Positions 1 through 6,652 of a stretch of 64,000 bases of DNA are shown one piece after another (positions within the stretch are counted from its first letter, which is position 1; each line of letters starts with the position of its first letter). The translations under genes and the position numbers were made by a program. Source of the DNA: RGIG2134 sp964461115 (GTDB taxonomy: Bacteria > Cyanobacteriota > Vampirovibrionia > Gastranaerophilales > Gastranaerophilaceae). The stretch lies in assembly GCA_964461115.1 (NCBI GenBank), contig CAYWSX010000006.1, positions 62,001-126,000 on the forward strand, in the 5' to 3' direction. Below the pieces are notes generated by a model that was given only the letters and a program-made list of their open reading frames with translations, did not search any database and had not been told where the DNA came from.

Positions 1-199
1 TACCTAAGATGAGTTTATAGGGCAGACAAATAGCTTCCGGGCTGTTTTTTGTGCCCAAAGAAAGAGTTTTCTTGCTGGTATACGGAGGAACAAAAGGCTC
101 CACCCCGATTTTTCTAAGTGCAGCAGACCAAACTATTGAAATTGTTCCCATATGTGGGAATGCAACTTTAATTTTTTGTTTTTCTTGTTTTTCGGCCAT
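1..199 (-). CDS. 2-hydroxyacyl-CoA dehydratase activase-related protein, N-terminal fragment
   Basis: Only the first 66 codons lie in the window; the gene runs off the left edge. It starts at ATG 199 on the minus strand. The visible part begins with a short Lys/Glu-rich leader, followed by a segment reading KVAFPHMGTISIVW, then GVEPFVPPYTSKKTL, then EAICLPYKLILG. The pattern 'KxxxPxxxx..GVExxxPPxTsKKtL..G....peaiClPyKL.lG' is that of the COG3580/DUF2229 family linked to activators of 2-hydroxyacyl-CoA dehydratases (ASKHA-type ATPases and their Fe-S partners). It is 15 bases downstream of the winged-helix gene at 215-856, so the two are probably co-transcribed. The family call rests on 66 residues, so it is moderate; the enzyme substrate cannot be told. 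Confidence 0.6.
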   Translation of the reverse strand, partial: MAEKQEKQKIKVAFPHMGTISIVWSAALRKIGVEPFVPPYTSKKTLSLGTKNSPEAICLPYKLILG

Positions 200-214
200 A
201 ACCAACTCTATAAA

Positions 215-856
215 TTACTGAACTCTCAAAACATATCCGCCGTTATCTGCGTTTTCAAGCGCATCTTCAGCGATTTTGTTTCGAAGGTTTTTAATGTATT
301 TGTAGACATAATCTCTTGGTAAATCAAGCAATTGAGCTAAGTCTTTCGCATAAACAATAGAATTTTTGTTAGCCAAGAAGTGGTTAAATACCATTTGTTC
401 GCGGTCTGTTAAAGGTTTCTTGAAAGATACAGAAGCCCCGTCAACGGTTGCCGTTACTTCGATTTTGACTTCTTTTTTAGCTGTTTTTTCTGCTTTAAGA
501 GGTTTTTTAGGTGCAACCTCTTTTTCTTTTCTTACAGCCGTTTCAATCTTAACTTCTTCCTTAATTATTGCAGGTTTTTCAATTTTTAATTCGGGTTTGA
601 AGTCAATTTTAGCATTAGTAATTTCTTTTTCTCTTGAAAATGCTTTTTGAGCAATTGTATTAATTTTTTCAGTTCTTACTTTGTAAGTTTCTTTCACGAG
701 TACAGGTTCTTTTTCAAGAACGATGTCTACTATATCTCTTGTTTCTTTTTCTTCGTTAATAACTTTCCCAAGTCTGGCAGCAAAATCCTCTAAAGTGATT
801 TTTTCTAATGAGCTTCTCCATTGTCTGACTTCTTCTTTGCTCAAGTATTCTGACAT
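215..856 (-). CDS. Lys/Glu-rich protein with C-terminal winged-helix-like domain
   Basis: A 213-residue protein of unknown function. I place the start at ATG 856 because AAGGAG (864-869) stands 7 bases before it; a TTG two codons upstream is only one base from that site. Residues 1-45 are a helical segment, residues about 50-140 are a low-complexity Lys/Glu/Val-rich linker, and residues about 145-213 look like a compact winged helix (PLTDREQMVFNHF, DLAQLLDLPRDYVYKYIKNL, ending GGYVLRVQ) similar to the end of OmpR-type DNA-binding domains. It may be a DNA-binding or scaffold protein. It is followed at 15 bases by the dehydratase-activase-like gene, an odd pairing that hints at a shared role. 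No family recognised beyond the fold-level resemblance. Confidence 0.6.
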   Translation of the reverse strand: MSEYLSKEEVRQWRSSLEKITLEDFAARLGKVINEEKETRDIVDIVLEKEPVLVKETYKVRTEKINTIAQKAFSREKEITNAKIDFKPELKIEKPAIIKEEVKIETAVRKEKEVAPKKPLKAEKTAKKEVKIEVTATVDGASVSFKKPLTDREQMVFNHFLANKNSIVYAKDLAQLLDLPRDYVYKYIKNLRNKIAEDALENADNGGYVLRVQ

Positions 857-1006
857 TTTCAATCTCCTTGACTAAAATTTCCAACCCCTGTTTGGTGTGG
901 GTTTCCTTATTCCGACAACTGTAAATTTATTGTCTTTATTAGAATTTAGCATAAATTTTGCATTAAATCTCAAAATATTTAGCAATTTAAACAAAATTTC
1001 AAAAAG

Positions 1007-1053
1007 GTTTACAAAACCCGATTAGTGCTTGACTAAATCAAATCTTTGTAAAC
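1007..1053. promoter_or_regulatory. 9-bp perfect inverted repeat
   Basis: GTTTACAAA at 1007-1015 and its reverse complement TTTGTAAAC at 1045-1053 flank a 29-base spacer. It lies about 150 bases upstream of the winged-helix gene and may be a pair of regulator half-sites. There is no T-run, so it is not a terminator. Confidence 0.35.
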
Positions 1054-1291
1054 GGATTTTAGGGGGTGATACTTTTTCATTATTAACTCTTTTTTGAAAT
1101 TTTGCATAATTTTTACAAAACTTAAAAAATACCAAAAAGCATGTAAAAGCATGCATGGTGCATGTTTTCATGGCGCGGGAAGTTCTAAATCATGCAATGA
1201 TAAGGGATTATGTCCTCGGCTTCTGTCAAAACCCTCTGGTAGCAAGGCTTATCTCTTTGTGTCTATTTCGTAATATTTCTTCATGTTGCTA

Positions 1292-1319
1292 TTGTAATTG
1301 AAGTCTTTGCCGTTATAAT
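1292..1319 (+). promoter_or_regulatory. Promoter for the small Cys-rich protein
   Basis: TTGTAA (1292-1297), a 16-base spacer and a perfect TATAAT (1314-1319). Transcription would begin near 1326, leaving about 110 bases of 5' leader before the GTG at 1437. Confidence 0.5.
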
Positions 1320-1436
1320 TAAATTAAAGCCGTGTTGCGATTGATTATTCGAGGCATGGTTCGGGGAGACATATTAATAATAGGGATTTGTAGACTTTGT
1401 CTATTTTTCAAAAATTAATTTGGGAGGTTATATAAA

Positions 1437-1655
1437 GTGTTAAGAAGCAGAGATATGGGGAGAGCCGTCGCTGTTCGAAGATGGACGAATACAGCGTTAG
1501 AGTGCTACAAAAGAGGCTGTGTTTGTGAAAGTTGTTTTTATGCTGATTTCTTTAACGGAAGTTCTCAAAAATGTCAGATGAAAGCATCAGTTTTGGAGCT
1601 TGTAAGAGTTTTAGGCAAGCCTGATATTGAACTTCAGCAATTAATAACTGATTAA
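1437..1655 (+). CDS. Small Cys-containing protein of unknown function
   Basis: A 72-residue protein starting with GTG. The start is supported by GGGAGG at 1422-1427, nine bases upstream. It is basic at the N-terminus (MLRSRDMGRAVAVRRW) and has a central Cys cluster (CYKRGCVCESCFYADFF, then a further Cys in SSQKCQMK), which suggests a small metal-binding or redox protein. The C-terminal third is predicted helical. The spacing C-x5-C-x-C-x2-C fits zinc or Fe-S binding, but I do not recognise the family. It converges on the TadG-like gene with only one base between the stop codons. Confidence 0.6.
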   Translation: MLRSRDMGRAVAVRRWTNTALECYKRGCVCESCFYADFFNGSSQKCQMKASVLELVRVLGKPDIELQQLITD

Positions 1656-1656
1656 T

Positions 1657-2430
1657 TTATAATTTATCAAAACTTGAACGTTTTATCAGCTTTGCAGTGT
1701 TAATCAATGATACTTCTTCGATTTTGAATAAATCGGGGGTGATTGAAGCATTATTGTTAACTATACGGATATATTCAGCGGCAGAAATGCCGTCTTTATA
1801 ATTTTCTGCACATTCTATATCAAAATCAAAATATTGCTCTTTGGAATTTACATCATTACTTGTGCAGGTGATGTCAACCCAGCGGGTGTTGTCGGTTTTA
1901 TCATTTAACCCGATAAAAAGTTTGTATTCTGCCGTGTCGGCGCCTTCGACTACCTTGATTTCCGCCCCTTCCTTGGGCGTTATTATGAAGGGCGCCTTGA
2001 ATTGCAGCTGATTTTCAACAGTGAATGTGCTGTCAGGTATTAGTTCAATCGGTATGATTTGAGCGGAGGCTTGAGCCTGAATTTCAACAGTGTTTATACC
2101 GAGCGCGCTTAAAAAATAGGTAGGTGCAGGGGATGTCGCCTTTATTAGTATTGCCTTTGCCGATTTTTTCGCCGTAATTTCCGTTATTTGAGCATATTGA
2201 ATTTGATTGACTTTAAAAAACGAGAAAACTTTGCGGGCTTCAGTTTCTACGTTGTCTTCTGAAATATGCCCGACAGACGTTAGCGCAGTTGTTTCTATTG
2301 CATTTTGGAGTTTTGCGCGTGCCGCCAAAACGAGTGAAAAATCAATTGCAAATGCAGCGAAGACAAAAAATATTGTAAAAAATGCAATCACTGAAACCAA
2401 TGCGCTGGCGTTTTTGCGGCTTTTCATCAT
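1657..2430 (-). CDS. TadG-like pilus assembly protein
   Basis: A 257-residue protein, last gene of a coupled set 3730>1657. It begins with a short basic stretch (MMKSRKNAS) and a hydrophobic segment at about residues 9-30, followed by SLVLAARAKLQNAIETTALTSV, the pattern of TadE/TadG-type pseudopilins, in which a signal anchor is followed by a helix that packs along the pilus axis. The rest is a periplasmic or extracellular beta-rich domain. Such proteins are minor components of Tad/Flp pili. It overlaps the TadE-like gene by four bases (ATGA). No Tad ATPase or secretin is present in the window, so other parts of the machine must lie elsewhere if it exists. Confidence 0.6.
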   Translation of the reverse strand: MMKSRKNASALVSVIAFFTIFFVFAAFAIDFSLVLAARAKLQNAIETTALTSVGHISEDNVETEARKVFSFFKVNQIQYAQITEITAKKSAKAILIKATSPAPTYFLSALGINTVEIQAQASAQIIPIELIPDSTFTVENQLQFKAPFIITPKEGAEIKVVEGADTAEYKLFIGLNDKTDNTRWVDITCTSNDVNSKEQYFDFDIECAENYKDGISAAEYIRIVNNNASITPDLFKIEEVSLINTAKLIKRSSFDKL

Positions 2431-2924
2431 ATTCCGTCCTCTTCACTTTCTGCGCCGCTGTTAATTTGAGGTACAAGTGCATCGAGTTCTTCGGTTGAAA
2501 TTGCCTCTTCATATCCTTCAAGCTTTGGGGCTTTAAGCGGAAATACTGAGGCTGAGCCCATGTTTATTTCACGCAGTGCCGGCAAAAAAGCGTAATTAAA
2601 TCCCGGAGTGTATGTGTAGGTTGAAATAACAGCAGGATAATCTCCTACGGTGATTAATCGAGTTTGAAGGGAGCTTCTGTTCGGCAAATTATTCTTTTCA
2701 ACGTCAATTTTAATATAATTTTTGACTGCGTCTTCAAAATCCTGTTTTTCAGAGTCGGTGTTTATCGCTGCAATATAAGCAGAAACAGAGGATTTTACGG
2801 CACTTGCCAGCACGAGATTTGCATTCAGTCCGAAGGCGAATTCGGTGAGAATTATAAGGAAAATCACCAAAAGAGGTGCAGCAAGCATAAATTCCGTGAT
2901 TTGCTGTGCTTTCAGCTTTTTCAT
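2427..2924 (-). CDS. TadE-like pseudopilin
   Basis: A 165-residue protein. The N-terminus KLKAQQITEFMLAAPLL shows the TadE signature: a short polar leader (QxxxE), then a hydrophobic helix (about residues 13-33) with a Glu near its start and a Pro in its first third. The remaining 130 residues form a soluble domain with an acidic tail. TadE proteins are minor pseudopilins processed by a prepilin peptidase in tight-adherence pilus systems. Its start overlaps the end of the metalloprotease gene by four bases (2921-2924), and its end overlaps the TadG-like gene by four, so all three are translationally coupled. Function as a pilus component is inferred from this arrangement. Confidence 0.65.
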   Translation of the reverse strand: MKKLKAQQITEFMLAAPLLVIFLIILTEFAFGLNANLVLASAVKSSVSAYIAAINTDSEKQDFEDAVKNYIKIDVEKNNLPNRSSLQTRLITVGDYPAVISTYTYTPGFNYAFLPALREINMGSASVFPLKAPKLEGYEEAISTEELDALVPQINSGAESEEDGI

Positions 2925-3730
2925 TGCTTTTTTCCGTTAATTCCGCTGTCAATCTGGGTTTGTTTTATAAATTTTTGCACGTCAGCCGGAATTTGAATAT
3001 TTTGCAGGCTGAACATATATTTTTTCAGATCAGCGATATTCTGCTGCTCTTCAAGCAGGTCTTTTTGCGGAATTTGTATTGAGCCCTTGATCTCTTCAAA
3101 TTTTGATTTAACCTCTTTTGAAGCCACTTTGGCGATAATTACGTCCAAATCACTGTCAGTAAGAGAGTATTTTGAGGCAATATCTTTGACTGTTGCTCCA
3201 TATGGCAGGCGGTAAAGCCATAAAAGCGTCAGCACATCGGCTTTTCCGATTTGAGTCACGCCGTATTTGTGCGGAACATACATTATGTCCGCTTCGAACG
3301 GGCTGTGCCCAAGCCCCAGTGCGTGCCCGATTTCGTGCACTATTGTGTGGTAAACTTCATCTTCGTGCATGTATTTTTGGCAGACGTAGCCGTCTGAAAT
3401 CCCGATTTCGATTTCTGCCGAGTAATATCTGAAATTTTCATCATGATTCCAGTTGCAATGTCCGAGAGACTCACGATTTACGCGCCTCCAGCTTAAATTT
3501 ATCTGTGAATCATAGAGACTGTTTACAATCCTGAATTTTATAAAGCCGCTTGTGACTCTTTCCCACTCACGGAGAGCCCGCATAACCATTTCGCGGTATT
3601 TTTCAGATTCGTGAGCAACAGAATAAAATTTACACGGTGCAATGTAAAATTTTATGGGCATGGTATTTTCCGCCCATCTTGCAATGCGCCCTTTGTTTAA
3701 ACTCTGTTGTAAATAAGTAAATTTTTTCAT
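2921..3730 (-). CDS. Matrixin-like (M10/metzincin) zinc metalloprotease
   Basis: A 269-residue protein whose centre carries TIVHEIGHALGLGHS followed by DIMYVPH: the zinc-binding HExxHxxGxxH motif and the downstream Met-turn of metzincins. Upstream, the segment WERVTSGFIKFR and the NxDYRxAxI-type strand (RYYSAEIEIGIS) match the matrixin catalytic fold. The C-terminal 80 residues are helical and Lys/Glu/Gln-rich. There is no obvious signal peptide, and the protein starts MKKFTYLQQSLNKGR, so export by a non-Sec route or a cytoplasmic role remains open. It is the first gene of a three-gene set with TadE- and TadG-like pseudopilins, suggesting a role in pilus processing or remodelling. The upstream gene on the other strand is rplU. 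Confidence 0.8.
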   Translation of the reverse strand: MKKFTYLQQSLNKGRIARWAENTMPIKFYIAPCKFYSVAHESEKYREMVMRALREWERVTSGFIKFRIVNSLYDSQINLSWRRVNRESLGHCNWNHDENFRYYSAEIEIGISDGYVCQKYMHEDEVYHTIVHEIGHALGLGHSPFEADIMYVPHKYGVTQIGKADVLTLLWLYRLPYGATVKDIASKYSLTDSDLDVIIAKVASKEVKSKFEEIKGSIQIPQKDLLEEQQNIADLKKYMFSLQNIQIPADVQKFIKQTQIDSGINGKKQ

Positions 3731-3828
3731 AAATACGTTAAAATCAAACTTCCTTTATTAAAATTTACCATATAATCTATGCCGGTTCAATTTGGCTTAA
3801 ATAAACTCAATATTTGGTTTTGCCATGA

Positions 3829-3857
3829 TTGACAATGATCCTTGTCTGGGTTAAATT
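3829..3857 (+). promoter_or_regulatory. Promoter of rplU-rpmA
   Basis: A perfect -35 TTGACA (3829-3834), a 17-base spacer and a weaker -10 (TAAATT, 3852-3857). It leaves a leader of about 75 bases that contains the hairpin at 3882-3914. Confidence 0.5.
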
Positions 3858-3881
3858 ATCAATACTTGTATTAGATAGGTT

Positions 3882-3914
3882 GATTGCCCCTAAATGCTTT
3901 TAAAAGCTGCAATC
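3882..3914 (+). promoter_or_regulatory. Structured leader upstream of rplU
   Basis: GATTGC (3882-3887) pairs with GCAATC (3909-3914) around an inner 12-base palindrome GCTTTTAAAAGC (3896-3907). It sits 25 bases before the L21 start codon and resembles an L21-type autoregulatory leader. No T-run follows, so regulation would be at translation or by protein binding. Confidence 0.4.
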
Positions 3915-3938
3915 CCTTAAAATTGAAAGGAAATTCAC

Positions 3939-4289
3939 ATGTACGCAATAGTTGAAACAGGCGGAAAACAATACCCTATGGAAGAAGGAAGATACATCGA
4001 TATCGAACTTCTTGAAGGCGAAAAAGACGAAAAAGTTGTTTTTGATAAAATTGTTATGCTTGTAAACGGTAAAAAATCAAAAGTTGGTCAGCCTTATGTT
4101 GAAAAAGCGACAGTAGAAGGCAAAATTATGACTCACGATAAATCAAAAAAAGTTATCGTATACAAACAAAGACCTAAAAAAGGATACAGAAAAAAACAAG
4201 GTCACAGACAAGGCTTTACAAGAGTTATGATTAGCAAAATCAGAACTACAGCGGCTAAAGTAGCTAAAGAAGAAGCAGCTGCAGAATAG
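3939..4289 (+). CDS. rplU: Large ribosomal subunit protein bL21
   Basis: A 116-residue L21, starting MYAIVETGGKQYPMEEG, the standard N-terminus of the family, with the conserved KRPKKGYRKKQGHRQ-like rRNA-binding segment (here YKQRPKKGYRKKQGHRQ) and TRVMISKI. It binds 23S rRNA in the large subunit and needs L20 for binding. A 13-residue Ala/Lys/Glu tail extends the usual 103-residue length. The start codon is preceded by AAAGGA. It is followed after 33 bases by rpmA in the usual rplU-rpmA pair; obgE does not follow here. Confidence 0.97.
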   Translation: MYAIVETGGKQYPMEEGRYIDIELLEGEKDEKVVFDKIVMLVNGKKSKVGQPYVEKATVEGKIMTHDKSKKVIVYKQRPKKGYRKKQGHRQGFTRVMISKIRTTAAKVAKEEAAAE

Positions 4290-4322
4290 TCAAAAGAAAT
4301 TAATTAATAAGGAGATAAAACA

Positions 4323-4577
4323 ATGGCTCATAAGAAGGGTGTAGGTTCATCCAAAAACGGAAGAGATTCGGAAAGTAAGCGATTAGGCGTTAAAAAATAC
4401 GGCGGCGAAGCTGTTCTTGCGGGCAATATTCTTGTTCGTCAGCGCGGTACAAAAATTCACCCCGGTGTTAACGTTGGACGCGGTTCAGACGACACATTGT
4501 TCGCAACTATCGACGGTGTTGTAAAATTCGAACCACACAGACGCGACAGAAAACAAGTAAGCGTATACGCTCAATAG
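4323..4577 (+). CDS. rpmA: Large ribosomal subunit protein bL27
   Basis: An 84-residue L27. It begins MAHKKGVGSSKNGRDS, the mature N-terminus that reaches the peptidyl transferase centre, and continues LGVKKYGGEAVLAGNILVRQRGTK and HPGVNVGRGSDDTLFA. There is no N-terminal extension of the kind removed by the Prp protease in Firmicutes, which fits the cyanobacterial/proteobacterial form. An AGGAG site precedes the ATG. A Rho-independent terminator follows at 4604. Confidence 0.97.
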   Translation: MAHKKGVGSSKNGRDSESKRLGVKKYGGEAVLAGNILVRQRGTKIHPGVNVGRGSDDTLFATIDGVVKFEPHRRDRKQVSVYAQ

Positions 4578-4603
4578 TTTTCGGAAGAATCAGATAAATT
4601 TTA

Positions 4604-4633
4604 AAAAACGTCCGAGTTTCGGGCGTTTTTTTT
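4604..4633 (+). terminator. Terminator after rpmA
   Basis: ACGTCCGA / TCGGGCGT stem followed by eight T. The T-run overlaps the end of the convergent gene at 4632-5537, so the hairpin may serve both strands. Confidence 0.8.
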
Positions 4634-5537
4634 ATGCGGAAACTACGTTTTTTAACAGATCGGCAAAATCCGTACTCAATAATTGAGCGAAAACCTCAGG
4701 GTCAATTTGTGTTACTACAACGGCCATAAGGTCTTGCGGTAAATTATCGATAACCTTTATGAGCATATCTTCGTCAAGTTTACCCATGCCTTTAATTAAT
4801 TCGGACTTATCTAAGAGTTCTAGCGGTTTTGTCAGGGTTTTGACGCTGAATTCTTCCCATAATTTAGGGTCTTCTTCGCACATGTTCATGATAATTTGAC
4901 GTTTGTATTTAGGCTTAAGCGCTTGAATTGATTCTGTAAACTGTTTTGGATTTAATTGTTCAATTGTTTCCAGCAATCCCTTGCGGTCGGTATTTTCGTC
5001 AACAGGCTTGCCTGTAACTCCTTCAACCATCTGCATAAGTGCTTCTTTGTTTAGGCTTTGAACTTCTTTCATCAATTTTTTAGGATCGACTTTTTCTGAT
5101 TCAAACCATTTGTTTAAATCGGACTCAGGTACAAGTTTTAGGAAGTCCTGCTTTGAATAACATTCAAAAAGAATTTTTGTAATTTCTTTTTTCGGCATTT
5201 CGCGGATGTACTTCATAAGAGCGTCTTGGGTAAAAAATTGGAGCCCGTTAGCAAGGTCTTTTGCAGGCAAATATTGCAATAATCTCGACAAATCATCAGG
5301 GTTCATTTCTCGAAGGATTTTCCAGCGATTTTTGGCACTTCCCAGCTTAAATAGGCGCATGATTGCGTTAGGGTCTTTTAAGATACTGATGAGATAATCT
5401 TCGGCCGCAGTATTACCGTTAGCGGCTTCGGTTTCTACAATTTCCTGCAAACTTTGAGACCCATACGCTTGCAAACGCTGGGCATCAATGTTGATGTACC
5501 TTGACAGGTAATTTAAATCTAATTCTATTGATATCAT
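4632..5537 (-). CDS. Helical-repeat protein, MgtE-N-like
   Basis: A 301-residue soluble protein with no signal peptide or membrane segment. It is almost entirely alpha-helical and built of short repeats of the type 'LNPDDLSRLLQYLPAKDLANGL', 'MPKKEITKILFE', 'LPQDLMAVVVTQI', 'DPEVFAQLLST'. The recurring 'P..L..LL..L....' spacing resembles the superhelical N-terminal domain of MgtE transporters and the middle domain of FliG, but the transport or motor domains are absent. It may be a protein-protein interaction module. I do not recognise a named family. Confidence 0.6.
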   Translation of the reverse strand: MISIELDLNYLSRYINIDAQRLQAYGSQSLQEIVETEAANGNTAAEDYLISILKDPNAIMRLFKLGSAKNRWKILREMNPDDLSRLLQYLPAKDLANGLQFFTQDALMKYIREMPKKEITKILFECYSKQDFLKLVPESDLNKWFESEKVDPKKLMKEVQSLNKEALMQMVEGVTGKPVDENTDRKGLLETIEQLNPKQFTESIQALKPKYKRQIIMNMCEEDPKLWEEFSVKTLTKPLELLDKSELIKGMGKLDEDMLIKVIDNLPQDLMAVVVTQIDPEVFAQLLSTDFADLLKNVVSA

Positions 5538-5632
5538 GTCGTGCCTGAAATTATACCGCTCTATATTATTAAACGTTTTTTGGAGGCTTCAAGTTAAGTA
5601 AAAACGGCAAAATGCAACAAAAATTTACAATA

Positions 5633-5657
5633 AAAAACCTCCCTGAAGGAGGTTTTA
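5633..5657 (-). terminator. Terminator after the gene at 5662
   Basis: AAACCTCC / GGAGGTTT hairpin with a T-run on the minus strand, five bases past the stop codon of the 5662-6438 gene. Confidence 0.8.
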
Positions 5658-5661
5658 AAGT

Positions 5662-6438
5662 TTATTGTCTGTAAATGGAATTTAGTATAACCCTGTCAAA
5701 GTTTTTTCTATCTACCTCTCTTTGCGTTAGGGCTTTAAGTAAATCAAATACAGTGGCTGTTTCCGGGTTGAGTTTATAATATTTTAAAATCTCATTGCGT
5801 GTTAATGACCATTTTTCAGTTGATTTAAGCTCTCCGGAATAATAATCTTTATATAGGTAACCTTCGGCTTTTCCGATTGTTTCTGCAAGGGTTTTTATTT
5901 TCAATTTTCTGGAAATTTTAGTGCCGTCTACTTCTCTGATTGCCAGCCTCCGAAGAAGAACATATTCCGGAAAGGTAATTTGAGAAGCTTTTTGTATACC
6001 ATAATGAGGTGCTTTGGATTGCAATATAGACATTCTTTTTGGTGCTTTATTAGTAGGAGTATGGTTCAATATCATTGCTGACAGTTTATCTGCATTGCCG
6101 TTATAGCTTTGTTCTGCTTTTATTAAAGCTTCTTCTAATTTTCTTGGATTGGAAAATCTGGACAAATGATAACTGTCTAAATATTGTACAGCACGCTTTC
6201 TTTCCTTCAAACTATTCACTAAAGTTGCAGGCAAGTGGGACTCTATCCATATAAGAAATTTATTTGAGCTATCTTTTGGGCGTGAACCGGTAGTTTTGCT
6301 GAGTTGCTGCAATGAATACCAGTGATAACCTGAGGATGGACCTTTGTAGCCAAATCGCTCAGCAACTGAATGTCTTATCTCTATGGCGTGTTTCATAGAG
6401 CGAACCGGCAAATATTTATTTATTCCGTTTATACTCAT
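5662..6438 (-). CDS. Hypothetical protein
   Basis: A 258-residue basic protein of unknown function. The start ATG 6438 is preceded by AAGGAG. There is no signal peptide. It is rich in Lys/Arg/Ser and has several helical stretches; residues about 165-215 (FPEYVLLRRLAIREV, KIKTLAETIGKAEGYLYKDYY, WSLTRNEILKYYKL) look like a helix-turn-helix or other nucleic-acid-binding helical bundle. It stands alone between a hairpin terminator and the dnaK promoter region. Possibly a lineage-specific accessory protein; no confident homology. Confidence 0.5.
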   Translation of the reverse strand: MSINGINKYLPVRSMKHAIEIRHSVAERFGYKGPSSGYHWYSLQQLSKTTGSRPKDSSNKFLIWIESHLPATLVNSLKERKRAVQYLDSYHLSRFSNPRKLEEALIKAEQSYNGNADKLSAMILNHTPTNKAPKRMSILQSKAPHYGIQKASQITFPEYVLLRRLAIREVDGTKISRKLKIKTLAETIGKAEGYLYKDYYSGELKSTEKWSLTRNEILKYYKLNPETATVFDLLKALTQREVDRKNFDRVILNSIYRQ

Positions 6439-6509
6439 AATCTCTCCTTAGTTTGATTCTTTTATGAATGTCCCAAAAAAAATTTCTTTGCCATATATTT
6501 TTTATATTA

Positions 6510-6539
6510 TTTACAAAAATTAAACTGTTTTTTTATAAA
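6510..6539 (+). promoter_or_regulatory. Possible dnaK promoter
   Basis: TTTACA (6510-6515), an 18-base spacer and TATAAA (6534-6539), giving a leader of about 105 bases before dnaK. I saw no CIRCE inverted repeat (TTAGCACTC-N9-GAGTGCTAA) in this region. Confidence 0.4.
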
Positions 6540-6652
6540 TCTCTACAAATTATTAATTTTTTGTTTATTTTTTAAGGTTTTCTCGAAAAAGGTGTTATAA
6601 ACAAAATATAAGATTGTGAATTAAATTAAATTTGAATAAGGAGACATAAATT

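Larger units (their letters stand above)
863..1436. other. 574-bp divergent intergenic region
   Basis: No credible protein-coding frame. It separates the minus-strand gene ending upstream at 856 from the plus-strand gene at 1437. It contains an inverted repeat GTTTACAAA (1007-1015) / TTTGTAAAC (1045-1053), a cluster of CATG-rich short palindromes at 1139-1195 (GCATGC-type), and a promoter-like pair near 1292-1319. The stretch 1170-1290 is less AT-rich than its surroundings and could be a structured RNA, but I recognise no conserved core of tmRNA, SRP RNA, RNase P or 6S RNA in it. Confidence 0.4.

Noticed and set aside
1170..1430. tmRNA, SRP RNA, RNase P RNA or 6S RNA
   Set aside because: None of the conserved cores of these RNAs could be recognised.
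6439..6652. CIRCE element upstream of dnaK
   Set aside because: No TTAGCACTC-N9-GAGTGCTAA inverted repeat was found.
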